Assembly (NCBI GenBank): GCA_039023545.1
Contig: JBCHKQ010000005.1
Span: 62,001-126,000 of the forward strand
DNA from: Spirochaetia bacterium 38H-sp
GTDB taxonomy: Bacteria > Spirochaetota > Spirochaetia > Winmispirales > Winmispiraceae
Direction of reading: 5' to 3'
Length of the DNA stretch: 64,000 bases
Under the pieces are notes generated by a model. The model worked only from the letters and a program-made list of their open reading frames with translations. It made no database searches and was not told the DNA's origin. The position numbers and the translations under genes were made by a program. Positions 50,239-60,073 of this stretch are shown in pieces; the stretch's first letter is position 1; every line of letters starts with the position of its first letter.

Positions 50239-51156
50239 TCACAACTCAACATCAGGCTTTATCATCCACCTGTCATTAGAATAAACAATATTTTCTCTTC
50301 CGACAACCAAAAATTGTCCATCAGGTCCGGAAAGATATATTTTTTGCGACAGAATATTTACCTCCGTGACTTTAAAAAACATCCCATCGTATTCTACCCT
50401 GGTATTCTCAACAGGATACTCCTGTCTCTCCTGCTCATATATGTCATATTCATACGCAAGACAACACAACAGTCTACCGCAGGGCCCGGATATTTTCATG
50501 GAATTAAGAGATATATTCTGGACCTTAGCCATTTTTATGGAAACAGGCACCAAATGATCTGTTACAGAATGGCAGCAAAGACTTCTTCCGCAGACGCCAA
50601 CCCCACCTACAAGTCTAGCCTCATCTCTGACTCCGATTTGTCTAAGCTCTATCCGTTTTTTAAACATAGAAACAAGATCTTTGACAAGAGCCCTAAAATC
50701 AACACGCCCATCAGCAGTAAAGAAAAAGAGAATTTTGGGTTCATCCGTAAGATAATGGACAGAAACGAGCTTCATATCAAGCCCATGCTCTTTTATCTTA
50801 TCAAGGCAAAGATCAAAAGCCTTTTTCTCCTCTTCTATGTTTTTATTGTACTTAACTATATCTTCTTCTGTCGCTTTTCTATATAATTCTTTTACGCTAG
50901 TATCCTTCTCTTCTGACAGGCTTTCTCTCTCTGATTTGGCAGGACCAAGAACAATGGCAAGATCCCTGCCATACTTACTCTGAACAATTACATAGTCAGT
51001 AGAGAAAATTTCCAAATCTTGCGGGACAGAACAAATTTCCGTCTCACTGGTATGCAAGACTTTTACAAGAACAAAATGAGTTTCTATCTTATAGCGCTGT
51101 TTCTTATCACAAGAAACAGCACAATCATTACATGTCTTATATTTTAGATGTTGCAT
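50239..51156 (-). CDS. ricT: PSP1-domain protein, RicT/YaaT-like
   Basis: 305 aa. Cys-rich motifs GVCGRSLCC and GPCGRLLCCLAYEYD are the RicT hallmark (they hold Fe-S clusters with RicA/RicF in Bacillus). An extra N-terminal CNDCAVSC is present. PSP1 domain about 30-215. In Bacillus RicT, with RicA and RicF, promotes RNase Y-dependent mRNA processing; here no ricA/ricF lie nearby, so that activity is not assured. It follows the yaaR-like gene by 18 nt, the same neighbour relation as yaaR-yaaT in Bacillus. Confidence 0.9.
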   Translation of the reverse strand: MQHLKYKTCNDCAVSCDKKQRYKIETHFVLVKVLHTSETEICSVPQDLEIFSTDYVIVQSKYGRDLAIVLGPAKSERESLSEEKDTSVKELYRKATEEDIVKYNKNIEEEKKAFDLCLDKIKEHGLDMKLVSVHYLTDEPKILFFFTADGRVDFRALVKDLVSMFKKRIELRQIGVRDEARLVGGVGVCGRSLCCHSVTDHLVPVSIKMAKVQNISLNSMKISGPCGRLLCCLAYEYDIYEQERQEYPVENTRVEYDGMFFKVTEVNILSQKIYLSGPDGQFLVVGRENIVYSNDRWMIKPDVEL

Positions 51157-51174
51157 GGCAAAAGATTACATCTT

Positions 51175-51666
51175 TCAGGACAACAAATCAACAAGCATGC
51201 CCTGTATTTCTTCCAACTTCTCAAGAATATCCAGCTGTTTTATCTGGTTTAATATTATACCTGCGACCAAAGATTCCATCTTCCTATCTATTATTCTTAT
51301 CAGAGAATATTTTTTTCTTTTATCTATACCACTTCCAGAAACATGTTGTTCAAAACACAGCATATTATCAACCACATAAGCAAGGAATTTTTTTACAGCA
51401 TCTCTGTAGGCCTTTATATCATCAAAAGAGTGAGAGTTTCTTAATCTATCCCCAAGACTGTGAATGTCATCCAGCATTTCTTCCAAAGAGAGCTCATCAT
51501 GTTTTCCCACTAATTCTGGCTCTGCATTTATATTATTACCAGCATTGTTTCTTAGTATTTTAGAGAACGTAGCTTTTTCCGATTTTTTGCTTTTTTTCTT
51601 CTTCTCCAGATTTTGCTGTCTGGCCGCAGAAAAAAAGTACCCGGCTTGAGGTTCTATGGATTCCAT
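51175..51666 (-). CDS. yaaR: YaaR-like DUF327 family protein
   Basis: 163 aa from ATG 51666, which overlaps the bactofilin stop by 1 nt (TGATG). A Lys-rich, low-complexity head (KKKKSKKSEKATF) is followed by a helical DUF327 core: LEEMLDDIHSLGDRLRN, AYRDAVKKFLAYVV, DKRKKYSLIRIIDRKMESL. Unknown function; it is paired with ricT-like genes as here. Cytoplasmic, no signal. Confidence 0.87.
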   Translation of the reverse strand: MESIEPQAGYFFSAARQQNLEKKKKSKKSEKATFSKILRNNAGNNINAEPELVGKHDELSLEEMLDDIHSLGDRLRNSHSFDDIKAYRDAVKKFLAYVVDNMLCFEQHVSGSGIDKRKKYSLIRIIDRKMESLVAGIILNQIKQLDILEKLEEIQGMLVDLLS

Positions 51667-52037
51667 CAACCTGCTCCAACAGCAGTCTTGCCGGAAGAGA
51701 TTTCCATTCCCACAATACAAGTGGCATGCAGAACAGCTCCTTCCTCTACAACAAGATAAGGAGCTTCTATATTACCCATGACTATTGCAGAAGACAGGAT
51801 TATTATTTTCTCCTCTGCGATCAAATCACCTCTGACCACACCACCTATACTTATCTCTTTTGCATATAAAGAACCTTCGCACCTCGCACTCTTTCCCACC
51901 ACAATCTTACCACTTGCACTGAGACTACCTATAACATCGCCATCTATTCTTAAGAAATGAGCTCCGTTAATTTTTCCTTCTATTCTACATCCGGCACCAA
52001 CTATAGAATTAATATGCGTTTCTTTCAATGCCTTCAT
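51666..52037 (-). CDS. Bactofilin
   Basis: 123 aa, one bactofilin (DUF583) domain with the right-handed beta-helix repeats visible as short hydrophobic turns: GKINGAHFLRIDGDVIGSL, GKIVVGKSARCEGSL, GGVVRGDLIAEEKIIIL. Bactofilins polymerise into filaments that set cell shape and often work with M23 peptidases. Its ATG overlaps the M23 gene stop by 4 nt, a direct sign of that partnership. Confidence 0.93.
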   Translation of the reverse strand: MKALKETHINSIVGAGCRIEGKINGAHFLRIDGDVIGSLSASGKIVVGKSARCEGSLYAKEISIGGVVRGDLIAEEKIIILSSAIVMGNIEAPYLVVEEGAVLHATCIVGMEISSGKTAVGAG

Positions 52038-53059
52038 TTTGAACTCGTTTTATTTTCAGAAATATTCAGAAATTTTAGAGGATCAACAACCTCAGAACCA
52101 ATTATAACTTCATAGTGAACATGCCTTCCCGTAGACAAGCCAGTAGACCCCATAAGACCTATCACCTGCCCCTGATGAACCTCCTGTCCTTTTTGCACCG
52201 TAAAATACTTTAAATGTGCATATTGAGTATAGAATCCATACTTATGTCTGATTACCACATAATTTCCATAACCAAGAGGATCGGATTTGGCTTCCACAAC
52301 CTTACCTGTTGCAGTAGCAAGAACAGGTACAGGATAAGGATAGGCAATATCCACCCCTTTATGCAAATACCAGTTTTTATAAAAAGGATGCAAGGCAGGT
52401 CCAAAATACTGCGTTATTATACCCTTGCCATCTTTAACCGGCCAAATACTGGGTATGCTAACAAGAAGATCCTTCTGAGCTCCAAGCACATTCTTTATCT
52501 GAGAAAAAGAATCTATAGCCTTTCTAAGCGTAACCTTAAGCTCTCTAAGCTCAGCAACATCCTTAAGCTCACCTTCTGTAAGGGATAAAGTTCCTGTCAA
52601 TCCTGACAAGTCCCCCTCTCCAGTAGGAGAATCCTCACTCAGCCCGGTACCTACTATACCGGCAGTCTCAGAAAGCGCTTTTTTAAATATGCTGGCAATT
52701 TCCCTTAGTTCTATAATTTCTTCTCTGACACTATCCAGATTAGCCTCTGCTCGCTTCAAAGAAGATTCCTTTCTGGTGAGTTCTGTCATAACACCTGCTA
52801 TCTTTGAACCTGTCCATAAAAAACCAGCAGAAACAGAAATAAAAATCAGAGAAAAAACAAGCAGGGTGACGAAGGAAAACTGAACATTTATAACCTTATT
52901 CTCTGAATGGGGAATAAACATTATAGTATATTTTTTACCTAAAAAGGCAAAACCTTTTTTTAAAACGTTCAGGACCCTATATCCAACGCTTTTTAACTTT
53001 TTGAAGAGGTTAGAAAAAAAACCTTTTTCCAATTTTTTATATTCTCGTGTCACAGACAC
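52034..53059 (-). CDS. M23 (LytM) peptidase, membrane-anchored, coiled coil
   Basis: 341 aa from GTG 53059 (AAGGAG 7 nt upstream). One membrane helix near 60-80 (FVTLLVFSLIFISVSAGFLW), a coiled coil about 90-130 (RAEANLDSVREEIIELREI), and a C-terminal LytM domain with HKGVDIA (His, Asp), and the HxH motif in GRHVHYEV. It is a periplasmic peptidoglycan endopeptidase. Its overlap with bactofilin suggests the pair shapes the cell, as bactofilin-M23 pairs do in other bacteria. Confidence 0.92.
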   Translation of the reverse strand: MSVTREYKKLEKGFFSNLFKKLKSVGYRVLNVLKKGFAFLGKKYTIMFIPHSENKVINVQFSFVTLLVFSLIFISVSAGFLWTGSKIAGVMTELTRKESSLKRAEANLDSVREEIIELREIASIFKKALSETAGIVGTGLSEDSPTGEGDLSGLTGTLSLTEGELKDVAELRELKVTLRKAIDSFSQIKNVLGAQKDLLVSIPSIWPVKDGKGIITQYFGPALHPFYKNWYLHKGVDIAYPYPVPVLATATGKVVEAKSDPLGYGNYVVIRHKYGFYTQYAHLKYFTVQKGQEVHQGQVIGLMGSTGLSTGRHVHYEVIIGSEVVDPLKFLNISENKTSSK

Positions 53060-53136
53060 GTTTTTGCTCCTTGGCTATAAATTGCACATTATAGATTATC
53101 ACAAATAAAAAGATTTTGTCAAACAAAATATTTTTA

Positions 53137-53165
53137 TTGACTGAAAAAAGGTAACATGCTATTGT
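53137..53165 (+). promoter_or_regulatory. tatD-dus promoter
   Basis: TTGACT (53137-53142), N17, TATTGT (53160-53165). Leader about 40 nt with AGGGGA before the tatD ATG. Confidence 0.6.
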
Positions 53166-53210
53166 CTTATATATAAGTTTTACACATTCCATAAAAAAAG
53201 CAGGGGACAT

Positions 53211-53984
53211 ATGCGGTTGTTTGACTCTCATTCTCACATAAGCCTCATACATGAGGATGCTATAGAAAGACTCATTATTACACAAGAAGCAAAACAGGCT
53301 GGAATTGTCGGGATAATAAGCATTTGTAATAATATCAATGATTTTTTTGTTGTTTATGACCAATTAAGAACCGCCTCCAACGTGTATCATGCTGTCGGGG
53401 TAGCTCCCTCAGAAGTAGAATCACCAGGTAAAAACTGGATACAAAAAATAGAAGAAGGTATAACAAAACCCCGTGTTATAGCTATCGGTGAAACAGGTCT
53501 AGATTATTATAGAAAATTCGGAGATAAAAACTCTCAGATAGAATTATTTATAAAGCAATTGGAATTGGCAGAAAAGTACAATCTCCCTGTCATTGTACAT
53601 AACAGAGAAGCCGGAAAAGACATCCTAGAAATATTAAAGGAAAAGATACCTTCTAGAGGAGCTGTTTTGCATTGTTTCTCAGAAAACTGGGATTTTGCAA
53701 AAAAGGCCATGGATTTAAATATAATGATATCTCTTGCAGGAAACGTAACCTATAAAAATGCAAAAGAGCTCCAGGATGCCGCAAAAAAGATACCTTTGGA
53801 TAGATTGCTCGTAGAGACGGAGAGTCCATTTATGATACCTGCCGTATATAGAGGAAAAAGAAACAGACCCATATATCTAATAGAAATAATAAAGCATCTT
53901 TCAAATATTCGCGAAGAATCCCAAGAAGAAATAGCAGAAGCAACCTATCAAAATGCCCTTTCTTTTTTTAATATAAGTGAGTAA
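53211..53984 (+). CDS. tatD: TatD-family deoxyribonuclease
   Basis: 257 aa. FDSHSHIS, IGETGLDYYRKFGD, VIVHNREAGKDI, GAVLHCFSE and VETESPFM are the TatD metal-binding motifs in order. Members are 3'-5' exonucleases in DNA repair or apoptosis-like degradation, or are of general hydrolase use. The dus ATG overlaps its stop by 1 nt (TAATG). Confidence 0.93.
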   Translation: MRLFDSHSHISLIHEDAIERLIITQEAKQAGIVGIISICNNINDFFVVYDQLRTASNVYHAVGVAPSEVESPGKNWIQKIEEGITKPRVIAIGETGLDYYRKFGDKNSQIELFIKQLELAEKYNLPVIVHNREAGKDILEILKEKIPSRGAVLHCFSENWDFAKKAMDLNIMISLAGNVTYKNAKELQDAAKKIPLDRLLVETESPFMIPAVYRGKRNRPIYLIEIIKHLSNIREESQEEIAEATYQNALSFFNISE

Positions 53985-54955
53985 TGCTGTATAGAAAAAT
54001 AAAAATAGGTTCTCTGCAGGTTCCCGGCAATATTTTTCTTGCACCAATGGCAGGAATAAGCGATATGGCTTTTAGAAAATTATGCGCACAAAATGGAGCC
54101 GACTTAACATACACAGAAATGGTTTCTGCCGAAGGATTGTTCTATAACAGCAAAAAGACAGAAGCACTCTTAAAAAAAAGTCAGGAAGAAAAGTATCTAG
54201 CTGTTCAAATATTTTCCGGCAACGAGGATATGCTGATAAAAGCCGCAGAGAAACTGGAAAACACATATCATCCTTGTATTATAGACATCAACTCAGGTTG
54301 TCCTGTTCCTAAAGTTACAAAAACAGGAGCCGGAGCCGCACTTATGAGAGAACCCCAAAAAATATATAGAATAATAAACGAAATAAAAAAAAGGATAATA
54401 ACACCAATAACGATAAAAATACGTTCTGGATGGAACCAAGAATTCCTAAACTATATGGAGATAGCCACAGCGGCAATAGAGGCAGGAGTTGATGCCTTAT
54501 GTATACACCCAAGAACAAAGACACAAGGCTACAGCGGATTTGCAGATAGGACACATATAAAAAACATAAAAGAAAAGTTTCCACAATTAGTGGTCATAGC
54601 CTCGGGAGATATAAACAGTCCGGAAGAAGTAGAAAGTGCCTTTCTAGAAACAGGCTGTGATGCTGTTATGATAGCGAGAGGGAGCATGGGAAAACCATGG
54701 ATATTTAGACAAACAAAAGAATACCTAAATTACGGGAAATATAAAGAGCCTGATATATCGGAAATAAAAAACACCATGTTAAGACATCTGGAATATGCCA
54801 TAGAAGAAAAAGGCGAAAGAACAGCTGTAAAAGAACTAAGAAAACATATGGCATGGTATATCAAAGGCATTCCTCATGCAGCTAAGCTAAGAAAAGATTT
54901 TATCTCATGTCAATCCCAGGATGACTATAAAAGACTTATCGACAGTATTTCTTAA
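53984..54955 (+). CDS. dusB: tRNA-dihydrouridine synthase
   Basis: 323 aa. APMAGISDMAFRKLC, DINSGCPVPKVTKTGAGAALM (catalytic Cys in GCP), KIRSGWN, IHPRTKTQGYSG and IASGDINSPEEV are the Dus signatures. It reduces specific uridines in tRNA with FMN and NADPH. DusB is the most likely subtype from the spacing of the PKV and KMRSG segments; this is not certain. It is translationally coupled to tatD and overlaps the convergent rlmB by 4 nt. Confidence 0.92.
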   Translation: MLYRKIKIGSLQVPGNIFLAPMAGISDMAFRKLCAQNGADLTYTEMVSAEGLFYNSKKTEALLKKSQEEKYLAVQIFSGNEDMLIKAAEKLENTYHPCIIDINSGCPVPKVTKTGAGAALMREPQKIYRIINEIKKRIITPITIKIRSGWNQEFLNYMEIATAAIEAGVDALCIHPRTKTQGYSGFADRTHIKNIKEKFPQLVVIASGDINSPEEVESAFLETGCDAVMIARGSMGKPWIFRQTKEYLNYGKYKEPDISEIKNTMLRHLEYAIEEKGERTAVKELRKHMAWYIKGIPHAAKLRKDFISCQSQDDYKRLIDSIS

Positions 54956-55704
54956 TCGAACTTACCTTGTTGTCTGACTATCTCATACAACAAGATTCCG
55001 GTTGCAACAGAAACATTAAAAGAATCTATATTCCCACCGGAAGGAATAGATACCATATAGTCGCATTTCTCTCTAACAAGTCTTGATAAGCCATTTCCCT
55101 CACTTCCCATCACTAGGCAAATTTTACCGGAAAAAGAAACACCAGATAAAGAATCTCCACACATATCGGCACCATATATCCAAAAACCATCTTCTTTAAG
55201 AATATCAATTACTCTGGAAAGGTTGTTTTCTACGATTAAGGGGACAAAAGCATCTGCACCACTAGATACCTTGCTTATGACAGGGCTATCTACAGCAGCT
55301 CTGCGTGAAGGGACAATAACGGCAGCAATATCAAATTTATCACAGGTTCTTATTATGGCACCTATATTATGAGGATCTTCTATATGATCCAAAATAACTA
55401 CAACAGAATTTTCAGGAAAGGGCAGAACATCCTTAAGACTGGGTCTATCGGAGGATGGGACTTTTAATAAAAGCCCTCTATGTTTGTCATGTCCGAAAAA
55501 TCTATCCAATTCTTCTTTTTTACAATAGAGAATCGGGATATTCTTTTTATCTGCTAATATTTTTATATCTTTATATTTATTCTTATCTGATAGCAAAATT
55601 TCTACATCATGAGAATGATTATTATCTATCTTTTCTATATAGGCCTTTATTACATTCTTACCATATAGATATCGCCAGAAACTAGAACTACTCTTCTTTT
55701 TCAT
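54952..55704 (-). CDS. rlmB: TrmH-family RNA 2'-O-methyltransferase (RlmB-like)
   Basis: 250 aa. An N-terminal substrate-binding domain is followed by the SpoU knot: LDHIEDPHNIGAIIRTCDKF, VMGSEGNGLSRLV and IPSGGNIDSFNVSVATGILLYEI. The family methylates 23S rRNA G2251 or tRNA; the N-terminal domain (YLYGKNVIKAYIEK) fits RlmB-type. No ribosome site precedes the ATG; it overlaps the upstream gene by 17 nt, so it is translated by coupling. Confidence 0.92.
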   Translation of the reverse strand: MKKKSSSSFWRYLYGKNVIKAYIEKIDNNHSHDVEILLSDKNKYKDIKILADKKNIPILYCKKEELDRFFGHDKHRGLLLKVPSSDRPSLKDVLPFPENSVVVILDHIEDPHNIGAIIRTCDKFDIAAVIVPSRRAAVDSPVISKVSSGADAFVPLIVENNLSRVIDILKEDGFWIYGADMCGDSLSGVSFSGKICLVMGSEGNGLSRLVREKCDYMVSIPSGGNIDSFNVSVATGILLYEIVRQQGKFD

Positions 55705-56122
55705 TTTTAGAATAATCCTTTATATAATCAACTTTCCCGTCAAAATTAGTATCCTGTTCATATCGCATAATATAAACACCCTCATCCATAAAAATCCATA
55801 TATCCACAACACCATCAAAGTTACTATCAATTTCTTCTCTTACAAGCATCCCTTTCTCATAAAAATAGAAGTCATCCATTTCCCCATCTTTATTAAAATC
55901 AATCTCTTCATAGATTTTTCTTCCGTCTTCATTCATTTGAGCTCTATAATCAACCCCCCCGTCATAATCCTGATCAGCAACAAACCAAAAAGTCTCTTTT
56001 TCCCCGATTTCGAACCACTGATCTACTATACCATCATTATTTTCATCAACTGGATTGAGTTTCTCCTGCGAATAGCAAAAAAAAGCAAAAAACAACAAAA
56101 GTACTATGAAAGATTTACGCAT
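55688..56122 (-). CDS. Secreted protein with five Asp-rich calcium-loop-like repeats
   Basis: 144 aa from ATG 56122 (GAGGAG 6 nt upstream; an earlier GTG-type start is unlikely). Signal peptide (SFIVLLLFFAFFCYSQ). Five motifs of the form DxNxDGxxD: DENNDGIVD, DQDYDGGVD, DFNKDGEMD, DSNFDGVVD, DTNFDGKVD, spaced 20-26 aa, like dockerin or calcium-loop repeats without the flanking helix. Probably periplasmic or surface calcium binder. A hairpin (56121-56186) covers its ribosome site and start codon. Confidence 0.85.
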   Translation of the reverse strand: MRKSFIVLLLFFAFFCYSQEKLNPVDENNDGIVDQWFEIGEKETFWFVADQDYDGGVDYRAQMNEDGRKIYEEIDFNKDGEMDDFYFYEKGMLVREEIDSNFDGVVDIWIFMDEGVYIMRYEQDTNFDGKVDYIKDYSKNEKEE

Positions 56123-56186
56123 GCGTCTCTCCTCGATTTTATATCGACACAAATAATAATTAATAAATAAAATAAGAGAGACGCAT
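56121..56186 (-). promoter_or_regulatory. Hairpin masking the start of the secreted repeat protein gene
   Basis: Minus-strand RNA: AUGCGUCUCUC (56186-56176, directly at the dnaJ stop codon) pairs perfectly with GAGAGACGCAU (56131-56121), which contains half of the GAGGAG ribosome site and the AU of the start codon. Loop 44 nt, no U-run, so not a normal terminator. Position behind dnaKJ suggests translational control, perhaps by temperature. Confidence 0.5.
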
Positions 56187-57322
56187 TATCTTTTTATGGA
56201 AATTATAGAATCTCTGGATAACAAATCCGATTTTTGCTCTCCGATAACCTTATCTAATTGTTCAAAAAGTTCTTTTTCTCTGGAGCTCAGTCTTTCTGGA
56301 ACAACGATATGGATTTCAACATACATATCGCCTCTTACAGAAGGATTACTTCTTCTAGGTATACCGGCTCCTCTTATCCTAAGCAATTGGCCATGCTGGG
56401 TACCTGAAGGAAGTTTTAACTTTAACAAGGAATTATCAAGCCCTTTTACAAATATCTCTCCTCCAAGAATAGCCTTTGTTATGGAAACAGATACGGCACA
56501 ATATACATCATTTCCATGTCTTATAAATTTATCATGCTCTTTTATATGGACAACTATGTACAGATCTCCCGCAGGGGCTCCATTCTGTCCTGCATCTCCC
56601 ATCTTGGGAATCACCAAGCGCTCCCCATCTTCTACCCCTGGGGGAATGGTTATTTTTATCCTCTGTTTTTTCTCGGCAAGACCTGTCCCTCTGCACTTTC
56701 TACAGGGATTTTCTATCACATATCCTTCACCATGACAGTTGGGACAATCTGTTGCAATGGAAAAAAACCCGGAGGATCTCCTTACACGACCGGACCCCCC
56801 ACATACAGAACATACCACCTTACCTCTGCCATCAGCAGAACCAGTACCAGAACAGGTATCACACTCCGCATGTCTTGTATAAGATACCTCCAGTTTGGTT
56901 CCAAAAGCAGCATCTACAAAATCAACCTCCAGATCATACCTCAGATCAGCACCGCGCCTTACACTGGAAGAAGAACGAGAAGTCCTTCTTCCAGAACCGC
57001 CAAAAAAAGCATCGAAAATGTCTCCGAAATCTCCGAAAATATCCTCAAAACCGCCAAACCCAGAAGAAAAGCCCCCGGAAGATCCGGCAGACATACCGTC
57101 TAGGCCGGCAAAGCCAAACCGATCATAGGCCTCTCTTTTTTTATCATCAGAGAGAACTTCATAAGCCTCACTCGCCTCTTTGAATTTTTCTTCTGCCTCT
57201 TTATCTCCAGGGTTCCTATCGGGATGATATTTTAATGCCAGCTTTCTATATGCCTTTTTTATATCTTCCTTGGAGGCCCCTTTGGGCACTCCAAGGACTT
57301 CGTAATAATCACGCTTAGCCAA
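56186..57322 (-). CDS. dnaJ: Chaperone DnaJ
   Basis: 378 aa, full length. J domain 1-70 with HPD in YHPDRNPGD, Gly/Phe-rich linker about 75-120, zinc domain with four CxxCxGxG motifs ([32 protein letters not shown]) and the C-terminal substrate domain. It stimulates DnaK ATPase and delivers unfolded clients. It follows dnaK by 25 nt in the minus-strand grpE-dnaK-dnaJ operon. Confidence 0.97.
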   Translation of the reverse strand: MAKRDYYEVLGVPKGASKEDIKKAYRKLALKYHPDRNPGDKEAEEKFKEASEAYEVLSDDKKREAYDRFGFAGLDGMSAGSSGGFSSGFGGFEDIFGDFGDIFDAFFGGSGRRTSRSSSSVRRGADLRYDLEVDFVDAAFGTKLEVSYTRHAECDTCSGTGSADGRGKVVCSVCGGSGRVRRSSGFFSIATDCPNCHGEGYVIENPCRKCRGTGLAEKKQRIKITIPPGVEDGERLVIPKMGDAGQNGAPAGDLYIVVHIKEHDKFIRHGNDVYCAVSVSITKAILGGEIFVKGLDNSLLKLKLPSGTQHGQLLRIRGAGIPRRSNPSVRGDMYVEIHIVVPERLSSREKELFEQLDKVIGEQKSDLLSRDSIISIKR

Positions 57323-57347
57323 GGTGTTTCCTCACTTACCGGATGAT

Positions 57348-59252
57348 TTATTTGTCATCGTCTACAACTTCGAAATCAGCATCCTGAACATTCTCAGAAG
57401 AAGATGACGATTGGGCAGAAGATGTATCACCAGGTGCATCTCCTGCCTGGGAGCGCTTGTATACTTCTTCTGCTATCTTATAAGAAGCCTGCTTTAAAGC
57501 CTCTGTCTTTGCTTTTATAGCATCCACATCATCTCCATCCATTACTGTTCTCAAATCACTTATAGCTTTTTCTATGCTTTCCTTATCCTCCGGCTTAACC
57601 TTATCTCCAAGGTCATTGAGAGTTTTTTCTGTATAGTAGATAAGATTATCCGCCTCATTTCTTGCTTCTGCTCTTTCTCTGGCTCTTTTATCTGCATCAG
57701 CATTCTGCTCAGCATCTTTTACCATCTTATTTATTTCGTCCTCTGTCAAACCGGAAGAAGGCTCAACTCTGATCTTTTGCTCTTTACCTGTTGCAAGGTC
57801 CTTAGCCGATACATGCAATATGCCATTGGCATCAACATCAAACATTACTTCTATCTGAGGAACCCCTCTTGGTGCAGGAGGTATTCCTACAAGGTCAAAT
57901 CTAGCCAGGCTTCTGTTTTGGGAAGCCATTTCTCTCTCCCCCTGGAGGACATGGATAGTAACCGCTGTCTGATTGTCAGCTGCAGTAGAAAAAATTTGAG
58001 ATTTTCTTGTGGGAATAGTGGTGTTTCTTTCTATCAACCTTGTAAAAACACCACCCAGAGTCTCTATACCAAGAGAAAGAGGAATAACATCCAAAAGCAA
58101 CACATCCTTGACATCTCCTGCTATGATTCCACCCTGGATAGCAGCACCCATTGCAACAACTTCATCAGGATTAACACCCTTATGGGGTTCTTTACCAAAA
58201 ATTTCTTTTACTATTTTTTGTACGGCAGGAACTCTTGTAGAACCACCTACAAGGATAACAACATCAATATCAGATGCACTAAGCCCCGCATCCTTAAGAG
58301 CATTTATGCACGGAGTCTTAGTCCTTTCAAGAAGACCATCTATAAGCTGCTCAAATTTTGACCGGGTCAGATTGTACTTAAGATGCTTGGGACCAGTAGA
58401 ATCCGCAGTGATAAACGGAAGGTTTATCTCTGTCTCCTGCAAAGAAGAAAGCTCTTTCTTTGCCTTTTCAGCAGCTTCCTTAAGCCTCTGAAGAGCCATT
58501 CTATCCTGAGACAGATCTATGCCATAATCTTTTTTAAAGCTATCTACAAGCCAATCAATTATAGCCTGGTCAAAATCATCTCCACCTAAGTGAGTATCTC
58601 CATTGGTTGATTTTACCTCAAAAACTCCATCGCCAAGCTCAAGAATAGATATATCAAAGGTACCTCCACCCAAGTCAAAAACCGCTATTTTCTGATCCTT
58701 GGACTGATCTTTACCGAGACCATAAGCAAGAGCTGCTGCCGTAGGCTCGTTTAATATTCTCTTCACCTCGAGTCCTGCAATTCTCCCTGCATCCTTGGTA
58801 GCCTGTCTCTGTGCATCGTTAAAATAAGCAGGAACAGTTATTACAGCCTCTGTTACCGGCTCACCAAGATAATCCTCCGCTGTTTTTTTCATCTTCTGAA
58901 GAATGGCAGCGGAAATTTCTTCTGGAGAATACTGCTTGCCGGAGACATCAACTCTTACTCCGCCCCTAGAATCCTGCACAATATGATATGGTACCATCCT
59001 GATTTCTTCCGTTACTTCCTCGTAACGCCTTCCCATAAACCTTTTTATGGAGTAGATGGTATTCTCAGGATTGGTAATCATCTGGTTCTTTGCAGGCTGT
59101 CCCACAAGCCTCTCGCCATTTTGAGTAAAAGCAACCATAGACGGAGTAGTTCTCTGCCCTTCGGAATTAGCAATAACCACAGGTTCATTGCCTTCCATAA
59201 TTGCAACACATGAATTGGTTGTTCCCAGATCGATTCCTATTATCTTTCCCAT
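57348..59252 (-). CDS. dnaK: Chaperone DnaK (Hsp70)
   Basis: 634 aa. [19 protein letters not shown] at the N-terminus, [27 protein letters not shown] and the linker [18 protein letters not shown], with an acidic Ser/Gly-rich tail ending EVVDDDK. ATP-dependent protein folding. It abuts grpE (stop at 59253) and precedes dnaJ. Confidence 0.97.
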   Translation of the reverse strand: MGKIIGIDLGTTNSCVAIMEGNEPVVIANSEGQRTTPSMVAFTQNGERLVGQPAKNQMITNPENTIYSIKRFMGRRYEEVTEEIRMVPYHIVQDSRGGVRVDVSGKQYSPEEISAAILQKMKKTAEDYLGEPVTEAVITVPAYFNDAQRQATKDAGRIAGLEVKRILNEPTAAALAYGLGKDQSKDQKIAVFDLGGGTFDISILELGDGVFEVKSTNGDTHLGGDDFDQAIIDWLVDSFKKDYGIDLSQDRMALQRLKEAAEKAKKELSSLQETEINLPFITADSTGPKHLKYNLTRSKFEQLIDGLLERTKTPCINALKDAGLSASDIDVVILVGGSTRVPAVQKIVKEIFGKEPHKGVNPDEVVAMGAAIQGGIIAGDVKDVLLLDVIPLSLGIETLGGVFTRLIERNTTIPTRKSQIFSTAADNQTAVTIHVLQGEREMASQNRSLARFDLVGIPPAPRGVPQIEVMFDVDANGILHVSAKDLATGKEQKIRVEPSSGLTEDEINKMVKDAEQNADADKRARERAEARNEADNLIYYTEKTLNDLGDKVKPEDKESIEKAISDLRTVMDGDDVDAIKAKTEALKQASYKIAEEVYKRSQAGDAPGDTSSAQSSSSSENVQDADFEVVDDDK

Positions 59253-59954
59253 TTAATTCTCCCCTTTTTCATCGGATTGTTTTTCTTGCGTGTGTTCTTC
59301 TGCCCGGGAATCGGACATATCATCTTTATTATTTTGACCGGAAGGAGCAGGCATTCCCACTTTAACCCTAGCCGGTCTTATTATCCTCTCATGAAGGCTA
59401 TATCCTTTTTGAAACTCTTCTATAACAACAGGCTGTTTATAATCTCCTTGCTCAATCATAAAAGCTTCATGCTTATTGGGATCAAAAGGCTCATTGAGAG
59501 CGGAGAATTTTACCAAACCCCACTTCTTCTCAAGAACAGACAATATCTGAGAAGATATCATAGTCACACCTTCATGCAGTGCAGTCACATCATCGGCATC
59601 TTTTGCAGCATCCACAGCACGCTCAAGATCATCAAGAGCAGGCAGTATATCTTCTATCACTTTCTGTACCAAAAATTTTTCTTTCTCTTCAAATTCTCTC
59701 TGTATTCTTTTCTTATAATTATCAAAATCCGCTCTAGAACGCAGATAAGAATCCTTAAGCTCGGAGTTTTGCTGTTTTAACACGGAGTTTTCTTCTTCTA
59801 AAGTCTTAAGCTGCTCTTGCAGCTTCTCTATAGTTTTATCGCTCTCATTGCTATCTTTTTCAAACTCATTAGTATTATTTTCTGATTTGCTCTCCTGCTG
59901 TTCTTCCTGAGAACTATTCAAATTCTTCTCCTCCACCATTCCTACCTCTTCCAT
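59253..59954 (-). CDS. grpE: Nucleotide exchange factor GrpE
   Basis: 233 aa from ATG 59954 (AAGGAG 5 nt upstream). A charged, coiled-coil N-terminal half (EKLQEQLKTLEEENSVLKQQN) is followed by the GrpE core: FDNYKKRIQREFEEKEKF, LPALDDLERAV, GVTMI, KKWGLVKF, FDPNKHEA, VIEEFQKGYSLHERIIRPARVKVG. It releases ADP from DnaK. No CIRCE repeat is seen upstream and no hrcA is in the window; an A/T-rich upstream region has TATAAT-like boxes and a TTGACG at 60039-60044. Confidence 0.94.
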   Translation of the reverse strand: MEEVGMVEEKNLNSSQEEQQESKSENNTNEFEKDSNESDKTIEKLQEQLKTLEEENSVLKQQNSELKDSYLRSRADFDNYKKRIQREFEEKEKFLVQKVIEDILPALDDLERAVDAAKDADDVTALHEGVTMISSQILSVLEKKWGLVKFSALNEPFDPNKHEAFMIEQGDYKQPVVIEEFQKGYSLHERIIRPARVKVGMPAPSGQNNKDDMSDSRAEEHTQEKQSDEKGEN

Positions 59955-60073
59955 TATCACTCCTTATGCTTTTTCTAATAATAAAAAAATATACTTATTA
60001 TATTATATGTCGGAAAAATACTAACAATGAGTAAAAAACGTCAAGCCTATAACTGCCTTTAAAAAATCAATTT

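Noticed and set aside
59955..60073. CIRCE heat-shock operator upstream of grpE
   Set aside because: No TTAGCACTC-N9-GAGTGCTAA inverted repeat can be found; the region is only A/T-rich with promoter-like boxes.
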